A stretch of 8,201 nucleotides of DNA from Pseudomonadota bacterium (GCA_023420795.1 JAEZVM010000100.1:1-8201), one strand, 5' to 3'. Shown: positions 1 to 6,727, counted from the stretch's first letter. A program made the numbers and translations. Notes: generated from the sequence alone by a model not told the origin.

Positions 1-206
1 TCAAGAGCCAGACCAAGGATCTGGAAAACGTGCTGGCTGCCGCTGCAGCGGCAGGCATCACATTGCCGGTTACCGAGCTGGTCACGCAGTGTTACCGCAG
101 CATCCTGGGCGCCGTACCGAATGCCGATCAGTCGGCCGCTTTGCTGGCGCTGGAGCGTTTGAATCCGGGCAGGCGGCTCGGACAGAAGCCGGATCAGCTG
201 CCTTGA
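1..206 (+). CDS. Beta-hydroxyacid dehydrogenase family (HIBADH / tartronate-semialdehyde reductase type), C-terminal fragment
   Basis: Only the last 67 codons are present, read in the frame beginning at base 3 and ending at TGA 204-206. The translation has the end of the all-helical C-terminal domain of the 3-hydroxyisobutyrate dehydrogenase family: a KDLENVLAAAAAAGITLPVT stretch, then a helix with a QCYRSILG segment, then the ADQSAALLALERLN ending. The same arrangement closes GarR/GlxR and MmsB proteins. These enzymes use NAD(P)+ to interconvert beta-hydroxyacids and semialdehydes in the cytoplasm. The Rossmann domain and the catalytic lysine lie upstream of the window, so cofactor and substrate cannot be judged. 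No clear intrinsic terminator follows, and the next gene on this strand starts about 100 bases later. I am fairly sure of the family but not of the substrate. Confidence 0.8.
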   Translation, partial: KSQTKDLENVLAAAAAAGITLPVTELVTQCYRSILGAVPNADQSAALLALERLNPGRRLGQKPDQLP

Positions 207-213
207 TATAAGG

Positions 214-236
214 CCGCATGCGGTGCGTTGCGCAAC
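214..236. repeat. Two adjacent 10-bp perfect palindromes
   Basis: CCGCATGCGG (214-223) and GTTGCGCAAC (227-236) are each perfect palindromes, separated by three bases, in the gap between the dehydrogenase fragment and the DUF3047 gene. The RNA could also form a short bulged stem (222-237), but no T-tract follows, so this is not an intrinsic terminator. The rest of the gap (237-308) shows no convincing promoter. Function is unknown, and GC-rich palindromes of this size can arise by chance. Confidence 0.3.
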
Positions 237-308
237 CTCATCAAGTTAGGCAATAGTTTATTTAGGATGGGGCTGATTGATAGACCATCATTCCAGCCAC
301 GGGACGAC

Positions 309-1133
309 ATGAACAGGCTTATCGCTTTGCTTGCAGTACTGTTTTCGCTTGCCGGATGCGCGCATCCTCCTGCGGGAGTTTCTCATGACGTATCCGAGGA
401 GGGGGAGGAAGACAGCGAGTCGATCACGCTGTTTTCCTCCAGTCCGGCAAACGGCTTGCCCCAAGGCTGGGAACCGCTGATCATCCTGCGCAACAAGAAG
501 CAGACGGAATATCGACTGATCAGCAAGCAGAACATGACAGTGCTGCATGCACGTGCGGACAAGTCTTCCTCCGGGCTGATGCAGCGCGTTAGCATCGATC
601 CGCTGGAGCAGCCTTGGCTGCACTGGGACTGGAAGGTCGGCAATCTTGTCAAGAGTGCCGACAACACGAAGCGCGCCACCGAGGATTCGCCGGTGCGCAT
701 CATTCTCGGCTTCGACGGCGACAAGGAATCCATGCCGTTTGCCGACCAGCTCCTGTTCGAGACCGCCAAGGCCGTTACCGGGCATGATTTCCCGTATGCG
801 ACGCTGATGTATATCTGGGAAAACAATGCCCCGGTCGGCACCGTCATTCCCAGCGCGCATAGCGGCCGTATCAAGATGATGGTCGCAGCGCAGGGCGAGG
901 ATGGTGTCGGCGAATGGCGCAATTTCGCGCGCAATATCGTGCAGGACTTTGAAAAGGCGTTCGGCGAAAAACCGGGCAGGCTGATCGGCGTGGGCGTCCT
1001 GACCGACACCGACAATACCGGCGAAGCGGTTGAGGCCTGGTATGGCGATATCCGCCTGCTGCGCGAACGGGCGTCGCTCGCAATCCTCAGCGACCTCGAT
1101 CCGCGTCCTTTATCCGTGAGTCAGGGCAAGTAG
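309..1133 (+). CDS. DUF3047 domain lipoprotein
   Basis: This 274-residue protein has a lipoprotein signal peptide: a positively charged start (MNR), a hydrophobic core and the lipobox LAGC, with lipidated Cys17 followed by Ala, which in proteobacteria favours the outer membrane. An acidic linker (residues about 27-38) leads to a DUF3047 domain at about 48-252. Typical family features are the GWEPLIIL start, the tryptophan-rich LHWDWKV at 104-110, FPYATLMYIWENNAPVGT at 161-178 and the TDTDNTGEAVEAWYGDIRL ending at 232-250. The domain has no known enzymatic function and may be a binding fold. I chose ATG 309 over an in-frame TTG at 228 because it places the signal peptide at the N-terminus; a weak GGGA lies just upstream. 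The last 24 bases overlap the 3' end of the opposing DUF2891 gene. The family call is strong; the role is unknown. Confidence 0.85.
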   Translation: MNRLIALLAVLFSLAGCAHPPAGVSHDVSEEGEEDSESITLFSSSPANGLPQGWEPLIILRNKKQTEYRLISKQNMTVLHARADKSSSGLMQRVSIDPLEQPWLHWDWKVGNLVKSADNTKRATEDSPVRIILGFDGDKESMPFADQLLFETAKAVTGHDFPYATLMYIWENNAPVGTVIPSAHSGRIKMMVAAQGEDGVGEWRNFARNIVQDFEKAFGEKPGRLIGVGVLTDTDNTGEAVEAWYGDIRLLRERASLAILSDLDPRPLSVSQGK

Positions 1134-2141
1134 CGCAAAGCTGGCGAGCCAGTGCGTTCCTGCGTAGTCGCCGTTGCATGCGTACGGCAGAGACGCCGCC
1201 AGATGCGCGTTGATTGCGGCGGCAACTGGGGCACGCAAGGATGACGGCATTTCCGCCTCGATCATTCGCCAGCACCATGCGCGTGAGAGATTAAGACCGT
1301 CGAGATGTACCAGCTTTGGATCGCTTCTGTCGGTAACGGCAACCGGTGCAAGCCATGCCTGCAGTTCCTGCGGCGGCGGGCAAAATACCTGCCACCAGTC
1401 CGCATAACTGCAGCCATCCACCACGCGCCGCATCAAGGCCGCTTCCATCAGTCCCCCTGATAGAAAATCATCGCCGCCCGGCTCGTATGAAGCCGGATAG
1501 CGACGGTCACGACCGAACCAGGCATTGGCTTTTGCGAGGATCAGCTTGCGCAGGGCGAAATGCTGCACCGCCTCTGCATAATCGAGAGCAAACAGCAGGC
1601 CGAAAGCGCTGTTCGCATGCGTGCCGGTGCGAATTGGATATTGCGCAAGGGGCAGAAATTGCAGATAGCGATCGGCGAAGACATCCGCCAGCCCTTGCAA
1701 CTTGCCGCTCCATGTGGCGGCGCATGGCTCCGTACTGGCCAGCGCAAGCAGTTCGGCTTGCAGCTTCAGCAGCCAGGCCCAGCCGTAGGTACGTTCGAAC
1801 GACTGTCGCGAGGGCCGTTGCAGATAAGCGATTTCAGCCTCGATATTCTCGACAGTGAAATGCGCGTCGAATGCCGCGCGTATCTGCGCAGTTTCAGGCA
1901 ATTCGGGGAAGCCGCGCAGTAGCCGCGCCAGCAGCCAGTGCATGTGAACGCAGGAATGCCAGTCGTAGCTGCCATAAAACACCGGATGCAGCTCGCGCGG
2001 CGAGCGCAGTTCCGAGGCGTCGTTGATCACATGATCGAGCTTGTTCGGATATTCCCGTCCGATATTGCTCAGCGCAATGCGCACGAAGGCCGACGCATGC
2101 GGAGCTGCGGCTGTGCGGGCCGCGACGGATATCTCCTGCAT
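1110..2141 (-). CDS. DUF2891 family protein
   Basis: This 343-residue protein has no signal peptide and no membrane segments, so it is probably cytoplasmic. It matches the DUF2891 family along its length: HPVFYGSYDWHSCVHMHW (52-69), RTYGWAWLL (117-125), RTGTHANSAFGL (171-182), YEPGGDDFLSGGLMEAALM (219-237), HLDGLNLSRAWCW (279-291) and YAGTHWLASFA (326-336). The conserved Trp, His and Asp spread over helical repeats resembles the alpha/alpha-toroid folds of some glycosidases and epimerases, but that is my inference and no activity is established. The ATG lies 9 bases after the amidohydrolase stop with only a weak AGG upstream, which suggests translational coupling in a two-gene operon. The stop codon TAA (1110-1112) lies inside the end of the convergent DUF3047 gene. 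Confidence 0.88.
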   Translation of the reverse strand: MQEISVAARTAAAPHASAFVRIALSNIGREYPNKLDHVINDASELRSPRELHPVFYGSYDWHSCVHMHWLLARLLRGFPELPETAQIRAAFDAHFTVENIEAEIAYLQRPSRQSFERTYGWAWLLKLQAELLALASTEPCAATWSGKLQGLADVFADRYLQFLPLAQYPIRTGTHANSAFGLLFALDYAEAVQHFALRKLILAKANAWFGRDRRYPASYEPGGDDFLSGGLMEAALMRRVVDGCSYADWWQVFCPPPQELQAWLAPVAVTDRSDPKLVHLDGLNLSRAWCWRMIEAEMPSSLRAPVAAAINAHLAASLPYACNGDYAGTHWLASFALLALTHG

Positions 2142-2150
2142 TAGCCTGGC

Positions 2151-3344
2151 TTATGACTTGCGCAGCCACGACTCCACCAGGCGAACCCAGTAGCTTGCGC
2201 CGATCGGCAGCAGCTCGTCATTGAAGTCATAGCTGGCGTTATGCAGATTGCAGGGGCCAATGCCGTGGCCGGAGTCGCGGTGCCCGCCTTCGCCGTTGCC
2301 GATGAAGACATAGCAGCCCGGCTTTTCCTGCAGCATGAAGGCGAAGTCTTCCGCGCCCATGGTCGGCTCAATGGCGGTATCGACATTCTGTTCGCCGACG
2401 ACGGATTTCATCACCTCGATGGCGAAAGCCGTTTCCTTCGCATGGTTGATTAGCGGCGGGTAGTTGCGCTTGAAGCGAAAATCGACCTGCGCGTCGAATG
2501 CACTGGCAGTATGCACGGCGATCGAGCGCATGCGCTCTTCGATCAGGTCCAGCACTTCGTTGGTGAAGGTGCGCACGGTACCGATCAGCACGGCTTCGTC
2601 GGGGATTACATTAGTCGCGCTGCCGGCATGAATTTGCGTGATCGACAATGCAGCAGAGTCAATCGGGCTCTTGTTGCGGGTGACGATGGTCTGCCAGCTC
2701 TGCGCGATCTGGATCGCGGCCATGATCGGGTCGATTCCCTTGTGCGGCTGGGCTGCATGCGCGCCCTTGCCGCGCACGATCACTTCGAACTCGTTGGAAG
2801 AGGCCATCATCGGCCCTGCCGTCACGCCGAAGGTACCGGTCGCGACGCCCGGCCAGTTGTGCATGCCGAACACGGCTTCCATCGGGCACTGCTCGAACAG
2901 GCCATCGTTCATCATGCGTTGTGCGCCGCCGCCGCCTTCTTCGGCTGGTTGGAAAATCAGATAAACCGTTCCGTCGAACTCGCGATGCCGCGAAAGGTAG
3001 TACGCCGCGCCGAGCAGCATCGCCACATGGCCGTCGTGTCCGCACGCATGCATCTTGCCTTCATGCCTGGAGGCGTGCGCAAAGGCGTTTATCTCTTGGA
3101 CCGGCAGCGCATCCATGTCGGCGCGCAAGCCGATCGCACGGTCGCTGCTGCCGTTCCGGATGATGCCTACCACGCCGGTCAGCCCCATGCCACGCAAAAC
3201 AGGAATGCCCCATTCGGTCAGCTTCTGCGCAATGACATCTGCGGTGCGCCGCTCCTCGAAGCAGAGTTCCGGATGCGCATGGATGTCGCGCCTGATCTGT
3301 TGTAGTTCTGGCTGAAACTCGATAATCGGGTCGATCAACTTCAT
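2151..3344 (-). CDS. M20-family amidohydrolase (hippurate / N-acyl-L-amino acid hydrolase type)
   Basis: This 397-residue cytoplasmic metallohydrolase is expected to cleave the amide bond of N-acyl amino acids (hippurate-like or similar conjugates). Visible family motifs are HAHPELCFEE near the N-terminus, the metal-binding HACGHDGH (Cys101, His103), the catalytic/metal acidic pair in FQPAEEGGGG (Glu135/Glu136), GMHNWP (His162) and the C-terminal LHNASYDFND (His368). All the usual ligands are present, so the enzyme should be active. A dimerisation or lid domain spans about 182-296. The length is normal for HipO/AbgB-type enzymes. I chose ATG 3344 rather than the in-frame GTG at 3356, because that GTG is part of the GTGGAG that supplies the Shine-Dalgarno for the ATG. 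It is the first gene of an operon with DUF2891 and diverges from the molybdoenzyme gene. The exact substrate cannot be read from sequence. Confidence 0.93.
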   Translation of the reverse strand: MKLIDPIIEFQPELQQIRRDIHAHPELCFEERRTADVIAQKLTEWGIPVLRGMGLTGVVGIIRNGSSDRAIGLRADMDALPVQEINAFAHASRHEGKMHACGHDGHVAMLLGAAYYLSRHREFDGTVYLIFQPAEEGGGGAQRMMNDGLFEQCPMEAVFGMHNWPGVATGTFGVTAGPMMASSNEFEVIVRGKGAHAAQPHKGIDPIMAAIQIAQSWQTIVTRNKSPIDSAALSITQIHAGSATNVIPDEAVLIGTVRTFTNEVLDLIEERMRSIAVHTASAFDAQVDFRFKRNYPPLINHAKETAFAIEVMKSVVGEQNVDTAIEPTMGAEDFAFMLQEKPGCYVFIGNGEGGHRDSGHGIGPCNLHNASYDFNDELLPIGASYWVRLVESWLRKS

Positions 3345-3350
3345 TGCTGT

Positions 3351-3354
3351 CTCC
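3351..3354 (-). promoter_or_regulatory. Shine-Dalgarno site that fixes the amidohydrolase start
   Basis: On the minus strand GGAG is followed by six bases (ACAGCA) and then ATG at 3344-3342, an ideal arrangement. The overlapping in-frame GTG at 3356-3354 has no comparable site, so the downstream ATG is preferred. Confidence 0.7.
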
Positions 3355-3400
3355 ACGTAGTCACAACGCGCGAGATGTTGTCTGGCGGTATGTGCAGCTT

Positions 3401-3422
3401 GCTTAATATGGATATATTACGC
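3401..3422. promoter_or_regulatory. Operator-like AT-rich dyad
   Basis: Arms of 9 bases, GCtTAATAT (3401-3409) and ATATTAcGC (3414-3422), are complementary at 8 of 9 positions around a 4-base centre (GGAT). The dyad contains the best -10-like hexamer of the divergent region, so a dimeric regulator bound here could control one or both transcription units. The cognate regulator is not in the window. An AT-rich dyad bounded by GC is loosely reminiscent of molybdate-regulator (ModE) sites, but I do not claim a match. Confidence 0.4.
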
Positions 3423-3455
3423 TCAGGCCGGAATGCCGTATTTTATCTACTGCAA

Positions 3456-3489
3456 GCGTCGGCAAAGCGGCGACGCAGCCGCTCTTTTT
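3456..3489 (+). promoter_or_regulatory. Attenuator-like pair of mutually exclusive hairpins in the molybdoenzyme leader
   Basis: The left arm AGCGGC (3466-3471) and right arm GCCGCT (3478-3483) form a 6-bp stem with a 6-base loop, followed by CTTTTT (3484-3489), as in a weak intrinsic terminator. An alternative 6-bp stem, GCGTCG (3456-3461) with CGACGC (3471-3476), occupies part of the same sequence, so the two cannot form together. This layout resembles a terminator/antiterminator. I see no leader peptide and do not recognise a riboswitch class here. Chance pairing is possible in GC-rich DNA. Confidence 0.3.
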
Positions 3490-3509
3490 CCTTGATTTTC
3501 CTTCACTGG

Positions 3510-3522
3510 CCGGCGATGCCGG
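3510..3522 (+). promoter_or_regulatory. Hairpin over the molybdoenzyme ribosome binding site
   Basis: CCGGC (3510-3514) and GCCGG (3518-3522) form a 5-bp all-GC stem with a GAT triloop, ending six bases before ATG 3529. Its right arm contains the GG of the only Shine-Dalgarno-like GGA (3521-3523), so folding would hide the start site. Confidence 0.3.
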
Positions 3523-3528
3523 ATGCTT

Positions 3529-5601
3529 ATGACGACTTCAACGATTCGCGCCACCTGTCCGCATGATTGCCCCGATACCTGCGCACTGCTGGTGACGGTG
3601 GAAAACGGCGTCGCAACCCAGGTGCGCGGCGATCCGGATCATCCGACCACCGCCGGAGTGCTCTGCACAAAGGTCGCCCGCTATACCGAGCGCACTTACC
3701 ACAAGGATCGCCTGCTGACGCCGATGAGGCGCATCGGCAGAAAAGGCGAGGGCAGGTTTGTTCCCATTGGTTGGGACGAGGCGCTCGACACCATTGCGGC
3801 ACGCCTGAGGGAAATCGCGTCCCGCGATCCGCAGGCGATCGTTCCATACAGCTATGCCGGCACGATGGGACTGGTACAGGGAGAGTCGATGGCGGCGCGC
3901 TTCTTCCACAAGCTGGGCGCATCGCTGCTGGACCGGACCATTTGCGCATCCGCCGGCGGCGCAGGCTACAAATACACCATCGGCGCGCGGATTGGCACCG
4001 ACGTCGAGCAGTTCCAGAATGCCAAGCTGATCCTGATCTGGGGCGGAAACCCGATCGCGTCCAACCTGCACTTCTGGACGCGCGCGCAGGAAGCGAAACG
4101 GCGTGGCGCCAGGCTGATTGCGATCGACCCGTATCGTTCGCTTACCGCAGAAAAGTGCCATCAGCACATTGCATTATTGCCCGGCACCGATGCGGCGCTC
4201 GCGCTCGGCATGATGCATGTGCTGATTGCGGAAGACCTGCTCGACAAGGATTACATCGAGCGATACACGCTTGGCTTCGATCGCCTGAAGGAACGGGTGA
4301 GGGAGTGGACGCCGCAGCGTGCCGCGCAGATTTGCGGCATCATCGCAGAGGAGATCGTGCAGTTGGCGCGCGAATACGGCAGTACGGCCCGGCGTGGTGA
4401 TGCGGTTGCGATCCGCCTGAATTACGGCGTGCAGCGGACGCATGGCGGCGGCATGGCAGTGCGCAACATCGCCTGTCTGCCGGCGCTGGTCGGCGCATGG
4501 CGACATGCCGCCGGCGGCATCCAGCTTTCCACGTCCGATGCCTTCCCGAAGAACAGTCATGCGCTGCAGCGGCCCGACCTGTTGCCGGGGCCTGTGCGCA
4601 CCATCAACATGACCACGATAGGCGATGATCTGTTACGCGGTGCCTCGCCGGAGTTCGGGCCACGGATCGAGGCGCTGCTTGTCTATAACTCAAATCCGGT
4701 TGCCGTCGCGCCGCACTCGGCCCGGGTCGCGCAGGGTTTCGCGCGGGAAGACCTGTTCACTGTCGTGCTCGAACATTTTCAGACTGATACCGCGGACTAC
4801 GCAGACATCCTGTTGCCGGCGACGACGCAACTGGAACACGTCGATATCCATTCTGCCTACGGTCATCTGTACATGCTGGCAAACAACCCTGCGATTGCGC
4901 CGCTGGGACAGGCAAAGCCGAATACGGAGATCTTCCGGCTGCTGGCAGCGCGCATGGGATTCGACGATCCCTGTTTCAGCGACAGTGATGAAACGATGGC
5001 GGCGCGGGCGTTCCAGCAGGATGATGCGCGCGCCATTCATTTCGACTGGGATGCGCTCAAGCGCAAGGGCTGGCAAAAATTGAACGTGCCCGATGCGCCG
5101 TTTGCGCAAGGCGGTTTCCCCACTCCTTCCGGCAAATGCGAGTTCTACTCGGAGCGCATGCTCGCAGATGGTCTTGATCCTTTGCCCACTTTCATTCCAC
5201 CGCACGAATCCTTGTTAAGCACGCCGGAGTTGGGAAAAGAATATCCGCTCGCAATGATTTCGCCGCCGGCGCGGAACTTTCTCAACAGCACTTTCGTCAA
5301 TGTGGAGAGTCTGCGAGATACGGAAGGCGAACCGCATCTGGATATCCATCCTCTCGACGCTGCGCAGCGCGGCATCGAAGACGGGAATCAGGTGCGCATC
5401 TACAACCGGCGCGGATCATTCATCGCGAAAGCGCGCGTGACCGACAAGGCACGCCAAGGGCTGGTGGTAGGCCTGTCTATCTGGTGGAAGAAGTTCGCCG
5501 CCGATGGTCGGAATGCCAATGAAGTCACCAGCCAGCGCCTGACCGATATGGGCAACGCGCCCACGTTCTACGACGTGCTGGTGCAGGTGGAGAAGGTATA
5601 A
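3529..5601 (+). CDS. Molybdopterin oxidoreductase, DMSO reductase superfamily (cytoplasmic, orphan catalytic subunit)
   Basis: This 690-residue enzyme carries a bis-MGD molybdenum cofactor and one iron-sulfur cluster. The N-terminal CPHDCPDTC plus LCTK supply four cysteines (10, 14, 18, 46) for a 4Fe-4S cluster. The molybdopterin domain follows, with YSYAGTMGLVQGESMAARFF, DRTICASAGG (Cys139 is the candidate Mo-ligand position), LIWGGNPIASN (169-179), IDP (199-201), PGTDAALALGMM (218-229), YNSNPVAVAP (386-395) and DTADYADILLPATTQLE (420-436). The C-terminal dinucleotide-binding domain runs from about 570 to the end. There is no Tat signal, so it should act in the cytoplasm. No ferredoxin-like or membrane-anchor subunit is adjacent, so substrate and electron partner are unknown; it could be called a formate dehydrogenase-like or BisC-like protein. 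I preferred ATG 3529, which has GGA five bases upstream, over ATG 3523 two codons earlier. The peptidase gene follows after 7 bases. Confidence 0.92.
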   Translation: MTTSTIRATCPHDCPDTCALLVTVENGVATQVRGDPDHPTTAGVLCTKVARYTERTYHKDRLLTPMRRIGRKGEGRFVPIGWDEALDTIAARLREIASRDPQAIVPYSYAGTMGLVQGESMAARFFHKLGASLLDRTICASAGGAGYKYTIGARIGTDVEQFQNAKLILIWGGNPIASNLHFWTRAQEAKRRGARLIAIDPYRSLTAEKCHQHIALLPGTDAALALGMMHVLIAEDLLDKDYIERYTLGFDRLKERVREWTPQRAAQICGIIAEEIVQLAREYGSTARRGDAVAIRLNYGVQRTHGGGMAVRNIACLPALVGAWRHAAGGIQLSTSDAFPKNSHALQRPDLLPGPVRTINMTTIGDDLLRGASPEFGPRIEALLVYNSNPVAVAPHSARVAQGFAREDLFTVVLEHFQTDTADYADILLPATTQLEHVDIHSAYGHLYMLANNPAIAPLGQAKPNTEIFRLLAARMGFDDPCFSDSDETMAARAFQQDDARAIHFDWDALKRKGWQKLNVPDAPFAQGGFPTPSGKCEFYSERMLADGLDPLPTFIPPHESLLSTPELGKEYPLAMISPPARNFLNSTFVNVESLRDTEGEPHLDIHPLDAAQRGIEDGNQVRIYNRRGSFIAKARVTDKARQGLVVGLSIWWKKFAADGRNANEVTSQRLTDMGNAPTFYDVLVQVEKV

Positions 5602-5608
5602 GCGGTAT

Positions 5609-6700
5609 ATGAAGACGAAGTGGCGGGCCTTGGTTTTTTGCGGTGTGGCGGCATTGGTAGGTGGTTGCGCGCAGCTTGGATATTTTGCACAGGCGGCGCA
5701 TGGGCAGTTTTCGCTGCTGTCCGAAGCCCGGCCGATCGATGACTGGCTGGCTCGCCCGGATGTCGAGGACAAGCTCAAGGGCAAGCTCGCCAAGGTCAAG
5801 GATATTCGCAAGTTCGCCGCGCGCGAACTCGGTCTGCCGGACAATGACAGCTACACCACCTATGCGCATCTCGACCGGCCGTACGTGCTGTGGAATGTGG
5901 TCGCGACGGAGGAATTCTCGCTGAAGCCGGTGCAATGGTGCTTCCCCGTGGCGGGCTGCGTGAATTATCGCGGCTACTACAGCAAGAAGGATGCGCAGGC
6001 ATATGCCGCCGAATTGCGCGCTTCGAAGTACGACGTCGAAGTCGCGGGGGTGTCGGCCTATTCGACGCTCGGCTGGTTCAAGGATCCGGTGCTGTCCACC
6101 TTCATCCGGCACCCAGACGGAGAAGTGGCGCGGCTGGTATTTCATGAGCTGGCGCACCAGGTAGTCTATGTGCCGGGAGATTCGCGTTTCAACGAGGCGT
6201 TCGCCGTGGCTGTCGAAGAAGCCGGCGTCGCGCGCTGGATGGCGGTGCATGGCGATGACAAGATGCGTGCGGCATACGCCGCCTATGAGAGCCGCCGGCG
6301 CGATTTTCTTGCGCTCCTGCTCAAGCACCGCAAGGCGCTGGAAGCGAATTACGAACGCGATGCCAGTGACGCCGAAAAGCGGGAGGAGAAGGCAGCGATT
6401 TTCAAGGCACTGAAAGACGAGTACCAGGCGCTGAAGGAATCGTGGGGCGGCTACGGCGGCTATGACCGCTGGTTCGACGAGCCGTTATCCAATGCCCATC
6501 TGGCTGCGGTCGCAACCTATCATGATCTCTTGCCGGGATTCCGTGCGCTGCGGGCGCAGCAAAAGGATATGAAAGGCTTCTATGAAGCGGTGCGTTCCCT
6601 GGCAAAGCTTGGCAAGGAAGAGCGACATCGGCAGCTTGCGAGTCTGGCTCCCGAGCCTTCAATGACGCTGACCAATACAGCACAAGCGAGCGCGGACTAG
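5609..6700 (+). CDS. Putative zinc aminopeptidase lipoprotein (HExxH, COG4324-like)
   Basis: This 363-residue predicted lipoprotein has MKTKWR, a hydrophobic stretch and the lipobox VGGC, with lipidated Cys20 followed by Ala, so it probably faces the periplasm from the outer membrane. The catalytic site is HELAH (His179, Glu180, His183), with Glu196 in FNEAFA as the likely third zinc ligand; this is the gluzincin pattern of the 'predicted aminopeptidase' family. CFPVAGC (Cys111 and Cys117) before YRGYYS is a family feature and could form a disulfide outside the cytoplasm. A charged, helical segment (about 228-280) follows the active site. The substrate has not been established to my knowledge. 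ATG 5609 begins 7 bases after the molybdoenzyme stop, and the only purine-rich site (AGAAGG, 5591-5596) lies rather far upstream, so translational coupling is likely. A strong terminator follows the gene. Confidence 0.88.
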   Translation: MKTKWRALVFCGVAALVGGCAQLGYFAQAAHGQFSLLSEARPIDDWLARPDVEDKLKGKLAKVKDIRKFAARELGLPDNDSYTTYAHLDRPYVLWNVVATEEFSLKPVQWCFPVAGCVNYRGYYSKKDAQAYAAELRASKYDVEVAGVSAYSTLGWFKDPVLSTFIRHPDGEVARLVFHELAHQVVYVPGDSRFNEAFAVAVEEAGVARWMAVHGDDKMRAAYAAYESRRRDFLALLLKHRKALEANYERDASDAEKREEKAAIFKALKDEYQALKESWGGYGGYDRWFDEPLSNAHLAAVATYHDLLPGFRALRAQQKDMKGFYEAVRSLAKLGKEERHRQLASLAPEPSMTLTNTAQASAD

Positions 6701-6727
6701 CTATAGAACACATCGCCCCAAGTGCTG

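Larger units (their letters stand above)
3345..3522. promoter_or_regulatory. Divergent intergenic control region (amidohydrolase / molybdoenzyme)
   Basis: This gap of about 180 bases must hold the leftward promoter of the amidohydrolase-DUF2891 operon and probably the rightward promoter of the molybdoenzyme gene. The only AT-rich island is 3403-3419. It offers -10-like hexamers on both strands: TATATT at 3413-3418 on plus (5 of 6 consensus positions), and CATATT from 3410 to 3405 on minus. Neither has a good -35 hexamer at 16-18 bases, so activator dependence is possible but unproven. If TATATT is used, the rightward transcript would have a leader of roughly 100 nucleotides containing the hairpins listed separately. 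Confidence 0.45.

Noticed and set aside
228..308. N-terminal extension of the DUF3047 protein from a TTG start
   Set aside because: It would bury the lipoprotein signal peptide 27 residues inside the protein. ATG 309 gives a standard signal peptide and lipobox.
288..1015. Two long minus-strand open frames opposite the DUF3047 gene
   Set aside because: No recognisable domain or ribosome binding site; they run antisense to a gene with clear family motifs and are typical by-products of GC-rich codon use.
2124..2141. Later start for DUF2891 using the AGGAG just after the ATG
   Set aside because: The codon at the right spacing reads GTC, not GTG, so no start codon is available there. The AGGAG is simply part of codons 2 and 3.
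2511..3305. 264-codon plus-strand open frame opposite the amidohydrolase
   Set aside because: The composition is rich in His, Arg and Ala with no domain, and the opposite strand carries an intact metallohydrolase with all metal ligands.
3383..3402. Possible sigma-54 promoter (TGGC...TTGC) in the divergent region
   Set aside because: The two elements are five bases too far apart for a sigma-54 -24/-12 promoter.
3420..3522. Known molybdenum-cofactor riboswitch
   Set aside because: The leader is short and shows only simple stems; I could not recognise the conserved multi-stem core of that class.
3375..3566. 63-codon plus-strand open frame in the molybdoenzyme leader
   Set aside because: It runs out of frame into the real gene, has no ribosome binding site or motif, and does not look like a leader peptide.
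5525..6328. 267-codon minus-strand open frame opposite the peptidase
   Set aside because: It overlaps two real genes, has no motif, and the plus strand encodes the HELAH peptidase in continuous frame.
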